A DNA stretch of 64,000 nucleotides from VRUE01 sp963702175. GTDB lineage: Bacteria > Actinomycetota > Thermoleophilia > Solirubrobacterales > 70-9. The stretch spans positions 1,922,001 through 1,986,000 of the forward strand of contig OY969721.1 in assembly GCA_963702175.1 (NCBI GenBank), given 5' to 3'. This document shows, piece after piece, positions 24,653 through 32,724 of this stretch. Under the pieces are notes generated by a model. The model saw nothing but the letters and a program-made list of their open reading frames with translations, was not told where the DNA came from and did not search any database. The number at the start of each line of letters is the position of its first letter. Positions within the stretch are counted from its first letter, which is position 1. The translations under genes were made by a program, and so were the position numbers.

Positions 24653-25596
24653 TGCCGCCGGAGGGCCCTCGCTCGGAGCCCGATCTGGTGCTGGCGCCAC
24701 CGCCCCCGGTGCGCCGCATCGTCGTCGACCAGGACCCGACGGTGGTCCAGCCGCCACCGGGCAACAGGTATGTGCCGCTGCAGGGGAACGGGGCCGGCCT
24801 CGTCGCGCCGGTACGCCGCCGTGAGCCGAGCTCGGCGCCGAAGGTGGAGCGGATGCGCCTCGAAGGCGTGACCATCGCCTACGGCGAGAAGCTCGCCGTC
24901 GACCGGGTGACGATCCCGGTTCGCCAGGGCGAGGTGCTGGCGCTGATCGGACCCTCGGGCTGCGGCAAGACGACGCTGCTGCGCTCGCTCAACCGCCTGG
25001 TCGAGATCACGCCGACGGCGATCCGTAACGGCACGATCACCCTCGACGGGGAGGACATCGACCGGATGGAGGTGACGACGCTGCGGCGGCGGGTGAGCAT
25101 GGTCTTCCAGCAGCCCAACCCGTTCCCGATGAGCGTCTTCGACAACATCGCCTACGCACTGCGCGAGCAGGGGTCGCGGCGGCCACGCAAGGAGGCGCTG
25201 CACAACTATGTCGCCGACGCCCTGGTCCGGGCGGGGCTCTGGGACGAGGTCGGTGCCACCCTGGACCACCCGGCGCTGCGCCTCTCCGGTGGCCAGCAGC
25301 AGCGCCTCTGCATCGCCCGCGCGCTCGCCGCCCGCCCCGAGGTGCTCTTGCTCGACGAGCCCTGCTCGGCGCTCGACCCGCGCTCGACCCAGGTGATCGA
25401 GGACCTGATCCTGCGCTTGCGCGAGGAGGTGGCGGTGGTGATCGTCACCCACAACATGCAGCAGGCGCTGCGAATCGCCGACCACGTCGGCTTCATGTAC
25501 CTGGGTGAACTGGTCGAGTACGGGCCGGCCGAGCAGGTCTTCGGGGCACCGCGCGAGGAGCGCACGCGCGAGTACGTCGGGGGTGCGTTCGGGTGA
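24640..25596 (+). CDS. pstB: Phosphate ABC transporter ATP-binding protein PstB
   Basis: 318 residues. The ABC domain starts near residue 70: Walker A GPSGCGKTT, Q-loop VSMVFQQPNPFPMSVFDN (the PNPFPMS segment is typical of PstB), signature LSGGQQQR, Walker B VLLLDEPCSALDP and the switch His in IVTHNMQQA. The first 70 residues are an added Pro/Arg-rich region that ordinary PstB proteins (about 250 residues) lack; ATG codons at 24640 and 24652 both lie in it. It powers phosphate import. No phoU follows; a lipoprotein gene overlaps its end. Confidence 0.94.
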   Translation: MDSLMPPEGPRSEPDLVLAPPPPVRRIVVDQDPTVVQPPPGNRYVPLQGNGAGLVAPVRRREPSSAPKVERMRLEGVTIAYGEKLAVDRVTIPVRQGEVLALIGPSGCGKTTLLRSLNRLVEITPTAIRNGTITLDGEDIDRMEVTTLRRRVSMVFQQPNPFPMSVFDNIAYALREQGSRRPRKEALHNYVADALVRAGLWDEVGATLDHPALRLSGGQQQRLCIARALAARPEVLLLDEPCSALDPRSTQVIEDLILRLREEVAVVIVTHNMQQALRIADHVGFMYLGELVEYGPAEQVFGAPREERTREYVGGAFG

Positions 25597-26342
25597 GGGC
25601 GTACTCGACCGCTCCGCTGGCGATCGCCCTCGCCGGGGTGGCGTTGATCGTCAGCGGCTGCGAATCGACACAGGACAAGAGCGCCAAGATCGCCGCCGAA
25701 CTGGGTCCGGTCGCGCAGGAGAAGGGCCTGCGGATCTCCAAGCGAAGCGAGGACGTCAAGGTCGTCTCGACGACCCTGCTCAGCGACGGCAACGGCAGCG
25801 CCGTCGTGGTCGAGTTGCACAACGGGTCGAGCCGAGACCTGGCCGACGTGCCGTTGCTGATCGACGTCCTCGACGCGAAAGGCAAGAGCGTCTACCGCAA
25901 CGACATCCCCGGGATCGAGCCGGCGCTGGCCGCGGTTCCCCTGATTCCAGCGGGGGGCGATGTCCTCTGGGTTCACGACCAGGTGCTCGCCACGGGCGAG
26001 CCGGCCTCGGTGAAGGCCACGGTAGGCGCCGGGGGCAAGGAGCTCTCCGGCGAGCTCCCGGCGGTCAGGGTCTCCGCGCCCAAGCTCGAGTCCGACCGCT
26101 TCACCGGCGTCGCCGCTGGCGGCGAGGTGGTCAACGAGAGCGGCGAGGACATCGAACGGCTGCTGCTCTACGCGGTGGCCCGTAAAGGCGGCAAGATCGT
26201 CGCCGCCGGCCGTGGCGCGATCGAACCGCTGAAGGGCAAACCGAAACCGGTTCCCTACAACGTCTACTTCATCGGCGATCCGGGAGGGGCTGAGGTGACG
26301 ATGAGCGAGTTCCCAACCCTGCCGGGACTGGAGGGGCAATGA
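25593..26342 (+). CDS. Lipoprotein encoded behind pstB
   Basis: 249 residues from a GTG overlapping the pstB stop. Lipobox VSGC at about residues 20-23 predicts an outer-face lipoprotein. The mature part has two beta modules: VKVVSTTLLSDGNGSAVVVELHNGSSRDLADVPLLIDVLDAKGKSVY (an FxLYD-like, 'new methylation'-style beta fold) and GGEVVNESGEDIERLLLYAVARKGGKIVAAGRGAIEPL. Such modules usually help protein-protein contacts at the surface. Its position in the Pst unit suggests a role in phosphate uptake or sensing. An intercistronic C element begins at its stop. Confidence 0.8.
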   Translation: MRAYSTAPLAIALAGVALIVSGCESTQDKSAKIAAELGPVAQEKGLRISKRSEDVKVVSTTLLSDGNGSAVVVELHNGSSRDLADVPLLIDVLDAKGKSVYRNDIPGIEPALAAVPLIPAGGDVLWVHDQVLATGEPASVKATVGAGGKELSGELPAVRVSAPKLESDRFTGVAAGGEVVNESGEDIERLLLYAVARKGGKIVAAGRGAIEPLKGKPKPVPYNVYFIGDPGGAEVTMSEFPTLPGLEGQ

Positions 26343-26400
26343 GCGCGGAGCGACCAAGCGTGCATATCTGGTTCTTCGCGCCGGGAGCGAAGCGGGAGGT
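26343..26400 (+). repeat. Family C intercistronic element, copy 2 (lipoprotein/zinc-ribbon spacer)
   Basis: It begins at the base after the lipoprotein stop and carries the core at 26358-26380 (GTGCATATCTG, GT, TCTTCGCG), then GGAGCGAAGCGGGAGGT. The final GGGAGGT (26394-26400) is also the ribosome site of the next gene, six bases before the ATG at 26407. So the element, or at least its right end, is part of the translation signal here. Confidence 0.8.
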
Positions 26401-26406
26401 CATGTG

Positions 26407-27099
26407 ATGAGCGGTTCGAGCGAGCAGCCGACGCACTCGATGGATCAGGCGCCGGAGTCCTGCCGGAGCTGCGGGGGGCCGCTGGCGACCGATCAGCGCT
26501 ACTGCCTCAACTGCGGGCAGCGCCGCGGCGAGCCCCGCATCGAGTTCCGCCGGCACCTCCCAGGCACCCCGACCACGAGCAACGGGACGACCTCCGCGTC
26601 GCCGGCGCCGGTGTCAGCTGCGCCCCCCGTCGAGGAGAAGGCGCAACCGCAGCGCGACTACACGCCGCTGGCGGCGGTGGGCGGGATCGCCGTGCTGGGG
26701 CTGATGCTGCTGGTCGGCGTCCTGATCGGCCAGGGAAACAGCCCCTCCCCCTCGACCGCGCCGACTCAGGTGGTCGTGCCCACGGAGACGGGCAACAGCG
26801 ACACGACGGCGAGTGAGGAAGGGACCGGCGGGGAAGCCGCGAAGGCGACCGCGAAGGCAGCTGGGAAAGCAAAGGCAAAAGGCAAGAAAGCCGAGAACGC
26901 GAGCAGCCTGCTCAACTCGAAAGGCGGCGGGCCGGTCGTGGCCAGCGACGAGGCGCTGCAGGAACTCGAAGAAGACAGCGGCTCGAGCTACTCGGAAAAC
27001 AGCGCCAAGCTGCCGGACGAAATCGCCACCGGCGGGGCCCCTCCCCCGAAGGACAACGAGGCGCCGGGCGGCGGCAGCAAGGGAAAGGCGATCGAATGA
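26407..27099 (+). CDS. Zinc-ribbon membrane protein
   Basis: 230 residues from the ATG at 26407, chosen over a GTG three bases earlier by its spacing to GGGAGGT. An N-terminal four-cysteine zinc ribbon (CRSCGG, CLNCGQ), a Pro/Thr linker, one transmembrane helix (about residues 80-100, AVGGIAVLGLMLLVGVLIG) and an outer part rich in Thr, Ala, Lys and Glu ending SKGKAIE. The topology puts the ribbon inside and the charged tail outside. Together with the next gene, also a zinc-ribbon protein, it suggests a small envelope complex attached to the Pst unit. No known family assigned. Confidence 0.75.
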   Translation: MSGSSEQPTHSMDQAPESCRSCGGPLATDQRYCLNCGQRRGEPRIEFRRHLPGTPTTSNGTTSASPAPVSAAPPVEEKAQPQRDYTPLAAVGGIAVLGLMLLVGVLIGQGNSPSPSTAPTQVVVPTETGNSDTTASEEGTGGEAAKATAKAAGKAKAKGKKAENASSLLNSKGGGPVVASDEALQELEEDSGSSYSENSAKLPDEIATGGAPPPKDNEAPGGGSKGKAIE

Positions 27100-27440
27100 G
27101 CGCCGCCGATCTTCGGCAGCGCCGTGACCGGCTCGCCGAGCAGCTGGCCGAGCTGCAGTGGGACCTGGGCGGGCTCGCCTACGAGATGGCGACCCGCGAC
27201 CACTTCCGGCTCGACGTGCTCGCCCGCCAGGCGGCGAAGCTGCAGCAGGTTGACGCCGAACTGGCTGAGGTGGAAAGGATGCTGCGGCTCGAGGACGCCA
27301 GCGCGGCCGGCGCCTGCGGCTCCTGCGGGGCGCTGTACGCCCGCGGCTCGGTCTTCTGCTGGCAGTGCGGCAAGGACCTGATGGAGCGCGGGCCGGTAGG
27401 GGAGACGACGCAACCGCCGCCCGGCGCTCCGGCACGATGA
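27096..27440 (+). CDS. Coiled-coil zinc-ribbon protein
   Basis: 114 residues, ATGA overlap with the gene before. Residues 1-65 form a heptad-rich coiled coil (RQRRDRLAEQLAELQWDLGGLAYEM, LARQAAKLQQVDAELAEVERMLRLED) and residues 73-95 a zinc ribbon with CGSCGALYARGSVFCWQCGK. No signal or membrane segment, so cytoplasmic. The pairing of an internal coiled coil with a ribbon suggests an adaptor that could meet the ribbon of the preceding membrane protein. Overlaps the next gene by four bases. Confidence 0.8.
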   Translation: MSAADLRQRRDRLAEQLAELQWDLGGLAYEMATRDHFRLDVLARQAAKLQQVDAELAEVERMLRLEDASAAGACGSCGALYARGSVFCWQCGKDLMERGPVGETTQPPPGAPAR

Positions 27441-28552
27441 TCGCCGAGCTCTCCGACCGCTTCCTGCGTGCCGCCTCGCTGGTCGTCACCGACCGCCGTT
27501 GGGCGGCGACGCTGAGCGCTACCGCACTCGGCTTCGGTCTCTTTGTCGGCGTCGCGATCGGCCCCGGCGCCGCCGGCACGGTGGCCAGCGGCGTCCAGCA
27601 GATCGTCCTGCCGAGCAACGCTGGGAGCACGAGTGAGGGCGAGGGAGGCGAGGGCGGGGGGGCAGACCCCGCCCTCGCCGGTCCCGCCATTGGGGGAGGG
27701 GGAGGCGGCGAAGAAGCGTTCCCATCCGAACCCCTGCCGCTGGCCTCCGAACCGTTCATCCCAGTGGAAAGCGGACCGCCCCCACCAGCCGAAGAACCCG
27801 CCCCGGCGAAGGCACCGGCTCCCACTACCGAGGAACCGGCGGATGCGGAAGTGACCGAGCTGAAAGGCACCGTCGTCCACGCCAACCCGGCCGCCGGCAG
27901 CTATGCACTGGCGGTCAAAGGGGGCGAACTGGTGCCGGTCCACGCCGGCAAGCTGCCCCAGGCTGGGGCCAAGCTGACCGTTGAAGGGCTGCAACTCGCC
28001 AACGGCACCTTTTCCGAGCAGGAAAAGCCGAAATCGTCTGGCAAAGCGGTGCAGGCGACCCTGCGCGGAGTCGTCACCTTCGTCAAACCCGATCCGCTCG
28101 CTCCCGCCTACACGATCTCCGGCCGCGGCGCCTCGCTCCTGGTCCAGGTTCCCCCCGATCCGACCGGCGCCGTGCCCTCGCTGCCAGTGCTCGGCGCCCG
28201 TGTCACCGTCAACGCCACGATCGAGCCGAAGGGGGTACTGCGTCAGCAGAAGCTCGAGATCGAAGCAGGCGAGCCGTCGACCTACCTCGATCTCTCCGGT
28301 ATCTACAACGGCACGCACCCGGAAACGGGACAACTGCTGCTCTCGGCCGACGACACCGGCGCCAGCGAAGCCGACCTGGCCCTCACGGTAAGCGGCGGGA
28401 TCGAGCCAGCGAAGCTGAGGAAAGGCGACTCCTATCTGGCCACCGCGGAAATCGCCGAGGACGGCTCCCTGACGCTGATGGGGATCGCCAGCGACGAGAA
28501 GCGGGGAGGCGCCGACGATCCCAAAGCCGCCCAGGGCGACCTGAAGCGCTAA
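27437..28552 (+). CDS. Anchored beta-domain protein, end of the Pst-linked operon
   Basis: 371 residues from the ATG overlapping the previous stop. A transmembrane helix near residues 25-50 (LSATALGFGLFVGVAIGPGA), a Gly/Glu/Pro-rich linker (about 60-140) and then two OB-like beta units: VTELKGTVVHANPAAGSYALAVKGGELVPVHAGKLPQAGAKLTVEG and ATLRGVVTFVKPDPLAPAYTISGRGASLLVQV, with a third beta region to the end. It probably faces outward. A perfect 13-base inverted repeat lies within the linker coding region. Function unknown. Confidence 0.75.
   Translation: MIAELSDRFLRAASLVVTDRRWAATLSATALGFGLFVGVAIGPGAAGTVASGVQQIVLPSNAGSTSEGEGGEGGGADPALAGPAIGGGGGGEEAFPSEPLPLASEPFIPVESGPPPPAEEPAPAKAPAPTTEEPADAEVTELKGTVVHANPAAGSYALAVKGGELVPVHAGKLPQAGAKLTVEGLQLANGTFSEQEKPKSSGKAVQATLRGVVTFVKPDPLAPAYTISGRGASLLVQVPPDPTGAVPSLPVLGARVTVNATIEPKGVLRQQKLEIEAGEPSTYLDLSGIYNGTHPETGQLLLSADDTGASEADLALTVSGGIEPAKLRKGDSYLATAEIAEDGSLTLMGIASDEKRGGADDPKAAQGDLKR
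27647..27679. repeat. Perfect inverted repeat inside a coding region
   Basis: GGCGAGGGCGGGG (27647-27659) and CCCCGCCCTCGCC (27667-27679) form a 13-base stem with a 7-base loop, inside the low-complexity linker of the anchored beta-domain protein and in frame. It may be a captured palindromic repeat unit or simply the result of Gly/Ala-rich coding sequence. Confidence 0.6.
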
Positions 28553-30691
28553 CTAGGCCCGCTCCGGCTCCGGCTCGCTCGTCTCGCTGATCCCGAAGCG
28601 GTCGTAGAGTCGTCGCAGCGGCGCCGGTGCCCACCAGTTCCATTTGCCGAGCAGCTCCATCAGCGAGGGAACGAGCAGAGCGCGGATGATGCTGGCGTCG
28701 ATCAGCACCGCCAGCGCCGTGCCGACGCCGTTCTCCTTGATGAAGATGATCTGCGAGGTGGCGAAGGCGCCGATCGCGACGGCGAAGAGCAGCGCCGCCG
28801 CGGTGACGATCCGCCCCGTCCGCTCCAGCCCGATCGCGACGCTCTCCGAGTCCGAGGCGCCGTGGTCGCGGGCCTCCTTGATCCTCGAGAGCAGGAAGAC
28901 CGCGTAGTCGGTAGAGAGGCCGAAGGCGACCGCGAAGAGCAGGATCGGCATCGTCTGCTCGATCGCGCCGGGGCTGGTGTAGTCGAGCACGCCTTCGAGG
29001 CGACCGTCCTGGAAGATCAGCACCAGCAGGCCGAAGACGGCGCTGAGATTGAGCACGTTCATGATCAGCGACTTGATCGGCAGCACCACCGAGCCGGTCA
29101 TCAGGAAGAGGATCACCAGGGTCGCGATCACGATGATCGCGAAGGCGATCGGCAGGTGCCGGGTGAGGCTGTCCTGGAAATCGATGAAGTCGGCGGTGGC
29201 GCCGCCCACCTGCACCGTCGAGCCAGGCGGACCTTCGATGTCACGGACCCGCTCCACTGTCGACTGGCTCGCCTCGGAGGCGAAGGGGTTCGTCGAGACG
29301 GCCTGGACCACGGTCACACCGCCCTCGAGGGGCTGGGGTGGGAGGACCGCGGCGACTCCCTCGGTGCGGCGCACCTGCGCCGCGATTCGAGCCGAGCCTT
29401 TCGGCCCGGCGCCCTCGACCGCAACCCAGATCGGCGTCTCGCGGTAAGGCGGGAACTCCTCGCTGACCGCGTCGTAGGCCTGGCGGGCGCTCGCCTCCTC
29501 GGGCAGGACGCTGGGATCGACCGTGTTGAACTTGATCCCGAGGAAGGGCAGGCCGAGCACGATTAGGAAGAGGGCGCTGAAGGTGGCGATCGGCAGCGGG
29601 CGGCGCATCACGAAGCGCGAGAGCCGGTACCAGAAGCCGTGCTCGTCGGGCCGCGTGTCGGCCTCGGCACGGCGCTGCAGGGCGCGCGGCGCGAGCGAGT
29701 TGACGCGCTTGCCGAGCAGGGTGAGGACGGCGGGAAGGACGGTTAGCGAGACCGCTGCGGCCAGCAGCGCCACCAGGGCGCCACCCAGCCCCATCGAGTA
29801 GAGGAAGCGCTGGGGGAAGACGAGCAGCGAGGCCAGCGCTGCCGCCACGGTCAGCGAGGAGAAGAAAACGGTGCGCCCGGCGGTTGCCATCACGCGCCGC
29901 ATCGCCGCCAGCCCCGGCCCGTCCTTGGCGATCTCCTCGCGGTAGCGGGAGACGATGAAGAGGCTGTAGTCGATCGCCAGCCCCAGTCCCAGCCCGGTGG
30001 TCAGGTTGAGGGCGAAGATCGAGATCGAGCCGAATTCGCTGGCGATCCTGAGGATGAGGAAGGTGCCGACGATCGCCAGCAGGCCGATCATCACCGGCAG
30101 CAGCGCCGCGACGAGGCTGCGGAAGAAGACGAAGGAGAGCAGGAAGAGCAGTGGGAAAGCGATCAGCTCGGCCGTGCGCAGGTCTTCCTCGACCTGCTTG
30201 TTGACCTGCTCCTGGGCGACGGCGGCGCCGCCGACGATGACGCCCGGACGGCCGGCGAGCTGGTCGGCTATCTCGCTCCCGCTCTCCTGCCACTCCTTAT
30301 CGTCGGTGGGCCTCAGCGCCACCGCCAGGTAGGTCGCCTGGCCGTCTTTGGAGACGAAGTCGCGTGAGCGGGTGTCGTAGTAACCGGTCACGGACTGCAC
30401 GTCGCTGCGGGAGTTCAGCTCCCGTTCGAGGGCGACGATGCGGGCGCGGGTGGTGCGTTTGGCGACGGGTGCGTCCTCGACCACGACGATCGCGCCGGGC
30501 GGGCGGTGGCCGGCGGCCTGGAGCGTCTCGCGCGCCTGCACGGTCTCGGTATCGGGGTCGTCTGCCCCGTAGGGGTCGAGGCGTTCGGCGACCGAGCCGC
30601 CCAACGCGCCGGCGGCGAGGAAGAAGACGATCGCGAAGAGGCCGACGCGTCGGGCGCGTCGGTTAGCGAGACGGGCGAGGGCGTCAAACAT
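28553..30691 (-). CDS. MMPL/RND-family transporter
   Basis: 712 residues from the ATG at 30691, which has GGGAG seven bases upstream and overlaps the padR stop. Layout: one helix (LFAIVFFLAAGALGGSVAERLDPY), an outside domain of about 150 residues, five to six helices including GLGLGLAIDYSLFIVSRYREE (the sterol-sensing-like signature), a second outside domain and five to six more helices with AFGLSTDYAVFLLSRIKEARDHG. MMPL proteins move lipids or hydrophobic compounds using the proton gradient. Directly controlled, by context, by the PadR repressor. A second MMPL of the same design lies at 55995-58217. Confidence 0.9.
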   Translation of the reverse strand: MFDALARLANRRARRVGLFAIVFFLAAGALGGSVAERLDPYGADDPDTETVQARETLQAAGHRPPGAIVVVEDAPVAKRTTRARIVALERELNSRSDVQSVTGYYDTRSRDFVSKDGQATYLAVALRPTDDKEWQESGSEIADQLAGRPGVIVGGAAVAQEQVNKQVEEDLRTAELIAFPLLFLLSFVFFRSLVAALLPVMIGLLAIVGTFLILRIASEFGSISIFALNLTTGLGLGLAIDYSLFIVSRYREEIAKDGPGLAAMRRVMATAGRTVFFSSLTVAAALASLLVFPQRFLYSMGLGGALVALLAAAVSLTVLPAVLTLLGKRVNSLAPRALQRRAEADTRPDEHGFWYRLSRFVMRRPLPIATFSALFLIVLGLPFLGIKFNTVDPSVLPEEASARQAYDAVSEEFPPYRETPIWVAVEGAGPKGSARIAAQVRRTEGVAAVLPPQPLEGGVTVVQAVSTNPFASEASQSTVERVRDIEGPPGSTVQVGGATADFIDFQDSLTRHLPIAFAIIVIATLVILFLMTGSVVLPIKSLIMNVLNLSAVFGLLVLIFQDGRLEGVLDYTSPGAIEQTMPILLFAVAFGLSTDYAVFLLSRIKEARDHGASDSESVAIGLERTGRIVTAAALLFAVAIGAFATSQIIFIKENGVGTALAVLIDASIIRALLVPSLMELLGKWNWWAPAPLRRLYDRFGISETSEPEPERA

Positions 30692-31245
30692 CAGTTGCTC
30701 CCTTCCTGGCTGGTTTGTGCGAGCAGCTGGGTTTCCATCCGCTCGCACCAATCTGCGAACCACTCGTTGAACTCGATCCCTCCCCGCAGAACCATTAGCG
30801 GGAAGGGATCGCCATCTTCGTCCTTGGCGGCGGCCTTGGGCTCGATCGCCTGCAGCCGCGCGACCATGGTGCGCCTGTGCTCGCGCATCGAGGCGAGGAT
30901 CGGGGCTGCCTCCTCGGGTGGCAGGACACCGGCGAAGAAGAGCTTCAGCAGCCCCTCCTCGCGCATCTCGTAGGTCGTTGGCGGCTGTCGCAACCAGTCC
31001 TTCAAGGCCTGCTCGCCGTCTGCGGTGATCGCGTAGACGGTGCGCTTGCGCTCGCCGCGCGGCGCGTCGACCCCCTCGACCAGCCCAGCCTCGGAGAGCC
31101 GCTTCAGCTCCGGATAGATCTGCCCGTAGCTGGTCGCCCAGAAGAACCGGGTCGAGTCGTCGACCAGGGCCTTGATCTCATAGCCAGAGCGCGGCTCGCG
31201 ACTGACCATGCCGAGGATCACGTAGGCGGTGGGGCTCAAGTCCAT
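30691..31245 (-). CDS. PadR-family transcriptional repressor
   Basis: 184 residues from the ATG at 31245; longer frames upstream run into the operator. A PadR winged helix (AYVILGMVSREPRSGYEIKALVDDSTRFFWATSYGQIYPELKRLSEAGLVEG, then RTVYAITADGEQALKDWL) is followed by the Vir-like C-terminal helices (EEGLLKLFFAGVLPPEEAAPILASMREHRR) used for dimerisation. PadR proteins repress drug or phenolic-acid exporters until a ligand binds. Its stop overlaps the MMPL start (TGATG), so both are made together. Confidence 0.93.
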   Translation of the reverse strand: MDLSPTAYVILGMVSREPRSGYEIKALVDDSTRFFWATSYGQIYPELKRLSEAGLVEGVDAPRGERKRTVYAITADGEQALKDWLRQPPTTYEMREEGLLKLFFAGVLPPEEAAPILASMREHRRTMVARLQAIEPKAAAKDEDGDPFPLMVLRGGIEFNEWFADWCERMETQLLAQTSQEGSN

Positions 31246-31252
31246 GGGTGAA

Positions 31253-31271
31253 ATATATCGTTCAGATATAT
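31253..31271. promoter_or_regulatory. Likely PadR operator
   Basis: ATATATC (31253-31259) and GATATAT (31265-31271) are perfect inverted half-sites with a 5-base spacer, seven bases before the padR start and AT-rich in a GC-rich setting. PadR sites are short AT-rich dyads of this sort near their own promoters, so autoregulation of the padR-MMPL pair is likely. Confidence 0.65.
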
Positions 31272-31321
31272 CGGCAAGCGTGATCGTGGTCACGCATCCC
31301 CGCACCGATAGAAAACATCGA

Positions 31322-31344
31322 TCAAGAAATCTTGACTTTTCAAG
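31322..31344. promoter_or_regulatory. Alternating TCAAG/CTTGA repeat upstream of the subtilase
   Basis: TCAAG (31322), CTTGA (31331) and TCAAG (31340) alternate with four-base spacers, giving two overlapping dyads, about 55 bases before the subtilase start. TTGACT inside it could also be a -35 element. The half-sites recall those of the HspR/HAIR system, but the spacing does not match, so the regulator is unknown. Confidence 0.4.
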
Positions 31345-31398
31345 TCGCAATGACCATGCTGGCGGCTTCATACCTAGCCGGGGGATCGGAGAGAGACG

Positions 31399-32679
31399 AT
31401 GCTAGGCAGCCGGTACAGCAAGCTCGCGCAGGCGACGGGACTCTGCGCGCTCCTTGCCACCTTGATCCTTTGGGCCCCTCAGGCCCCCGCCGTCGGGGAG
31501 GGGCGCTACATCGTCGTCTTCGAGGAATCGGTCGATCAACCCGCTGCTCTGGCCCGTGCCCAGACCGAGCAGCACGACGCCCACCTCGGCTTCATATACA
31601 CCGCTGCCCTGAAGGGCTACTCGGCGACGATGCCCAAGGGTGAGGTCGAGGCGCTGAGGCAGGATCCGCGGGTCAAGGCAGTCAGAGCCGATCGCGAGAT
31701 CGCCGTGCCCGCCGCCCAGACGAATCCCACTGGCGTCAAACGAGTATTCGCGGTCGCCAACAATGCGCTGAAAATCGACGAAGCGGCCAACTTCACGGTC
31801 AATGCAGACGTGGCGGTCATCGATACGGGAATCGCCGAACACAAAGATCTCCTCGTCAGCGAACGGGTCTACTGCAACGAAGTAGGCGGCATAGCGGAAT
31901 GCAAAGAAAAAACAGGCAATGATGAAAACGGCCACGGCACCCACGTCGCCGGCACGCTGGCCGCGATCGACAACACCGAAGGGGTGGTCGGCGTCGCCCC
32001 CAGCGCCCGCCTCTGGGGCGTCAAGGTGCTCGACCCGAAAGCCACCGAGGCGGAGTTGGTCGCCGCGGTGAACTGGGTGACCTCGAAATCGGCGACGATC
32101 GAGGTCGCCAACATGAGCATTGGCTGCCTAACGCTGCCCTGCACGTTCAAAACCATGGGCGAAGCGATCAGTAAATCGGTCGCTTCGGGCGTCGTCTACG
32201 TCGTCGCCGCCGGCAACAACGACGGCAATGCCAGCGAATCGACCTTCGGCACCAACCCCGATGTGATCACCGTCTCGGCTCTTGCCGACTTCGACGGCCT
32301 CGAAGGGTACGCATCGGGGCCAACCGGCTGCCGGGAAGAATACGAAGCCGCATGGGGGGAACACTTAGACGACGAGCTCGCCTTATTCAGCAACTCCGGC
32401 AAAGACGTCGAGATCGCGGCGCCCGGGGTCTGCATCTACTCGACGGTCCTGGGCGGCGGGTACAACGAAAAAAAATGGTGGGGGACCTCGATGGCCTCCC
32501 CGCACGTTGCCGGCGCGGCGGCGATCCTTGCAGCTCAGTCGAATCCCAACACGAAAGAAGACGTCGAAAAAATCCGCAAAACGATCCTCGAAAAAGGCAA
32601 CGAAGAATGGGAAGACACGTCGGGAGACAAAATTCCGGAGCCGCTTCTAGACGTGAGCGACGAAACGACGTTCAAATAG
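31399..32679 (+). CDS. Secreted subtilisin-like serine protease (S8)
   Basis: 426 residues. A signal peptide (ATGLCALLATLILWAPQAPAVG), an I9-type propeptide (RYIVVFEESVDQPAAL to KAVRADREIAVPA) and a subtilase domain with Asp142 (VIDTGI), His179 (NGHGTHVAG), Asn273 (AAGNND) and Ser364 (GTSMASPHVAG). Extra cysteines in the mature part (VYCNEVGGIAEC, IGCLTLPC) should form disulfides. It digests extracellular protein. Codon use differs from neighbours: many AAA and GAA codons, especially near the end, giving a lower GC content. Preceded by its own control region, divergent from padR. Confidence 0.95.
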   Translation: MLGSRYSKLAQATGLCALLATLILWAPQAPAVGEGRYIVVFEESVDQPAALARAQTEQHDAHLGFIYTAALKGYSATMPKGEVEALRQDPRVKAVRADREIAVPAAQTNPTGVKRVFAVANNALKIDEAANFTVNADVAVIDTGIAEHKDLLVSERVYCNEVGGIAECKEKTGNDENGHGTHVAGTLAAIDNTEGVVGVAPSARLWGVKVLDPKATEAELVAAVNWVTSKSATIEVANMSIGCLTLPCTFKTMGEAISKSVASGVVYVVAAGNNDGNASESTFGTNPDVITVSALADFDGLEGYASGPTGCREEYEAAWGEHLDDELALFSNSGKDVEIAAPGVCIYSTVLGGGYNEKKWWGTSMASPHVAGAAAILAAQSNPNTKEDVEKIRKTILEKGNEEWEDTSGDKIPEPLLDVSDETTFK

Positions 32680-32724
32680 ACGTCTCCCTCTAGGGCGGGG
32701 CCCGTCTATCCTCAGCCGTTCGGC

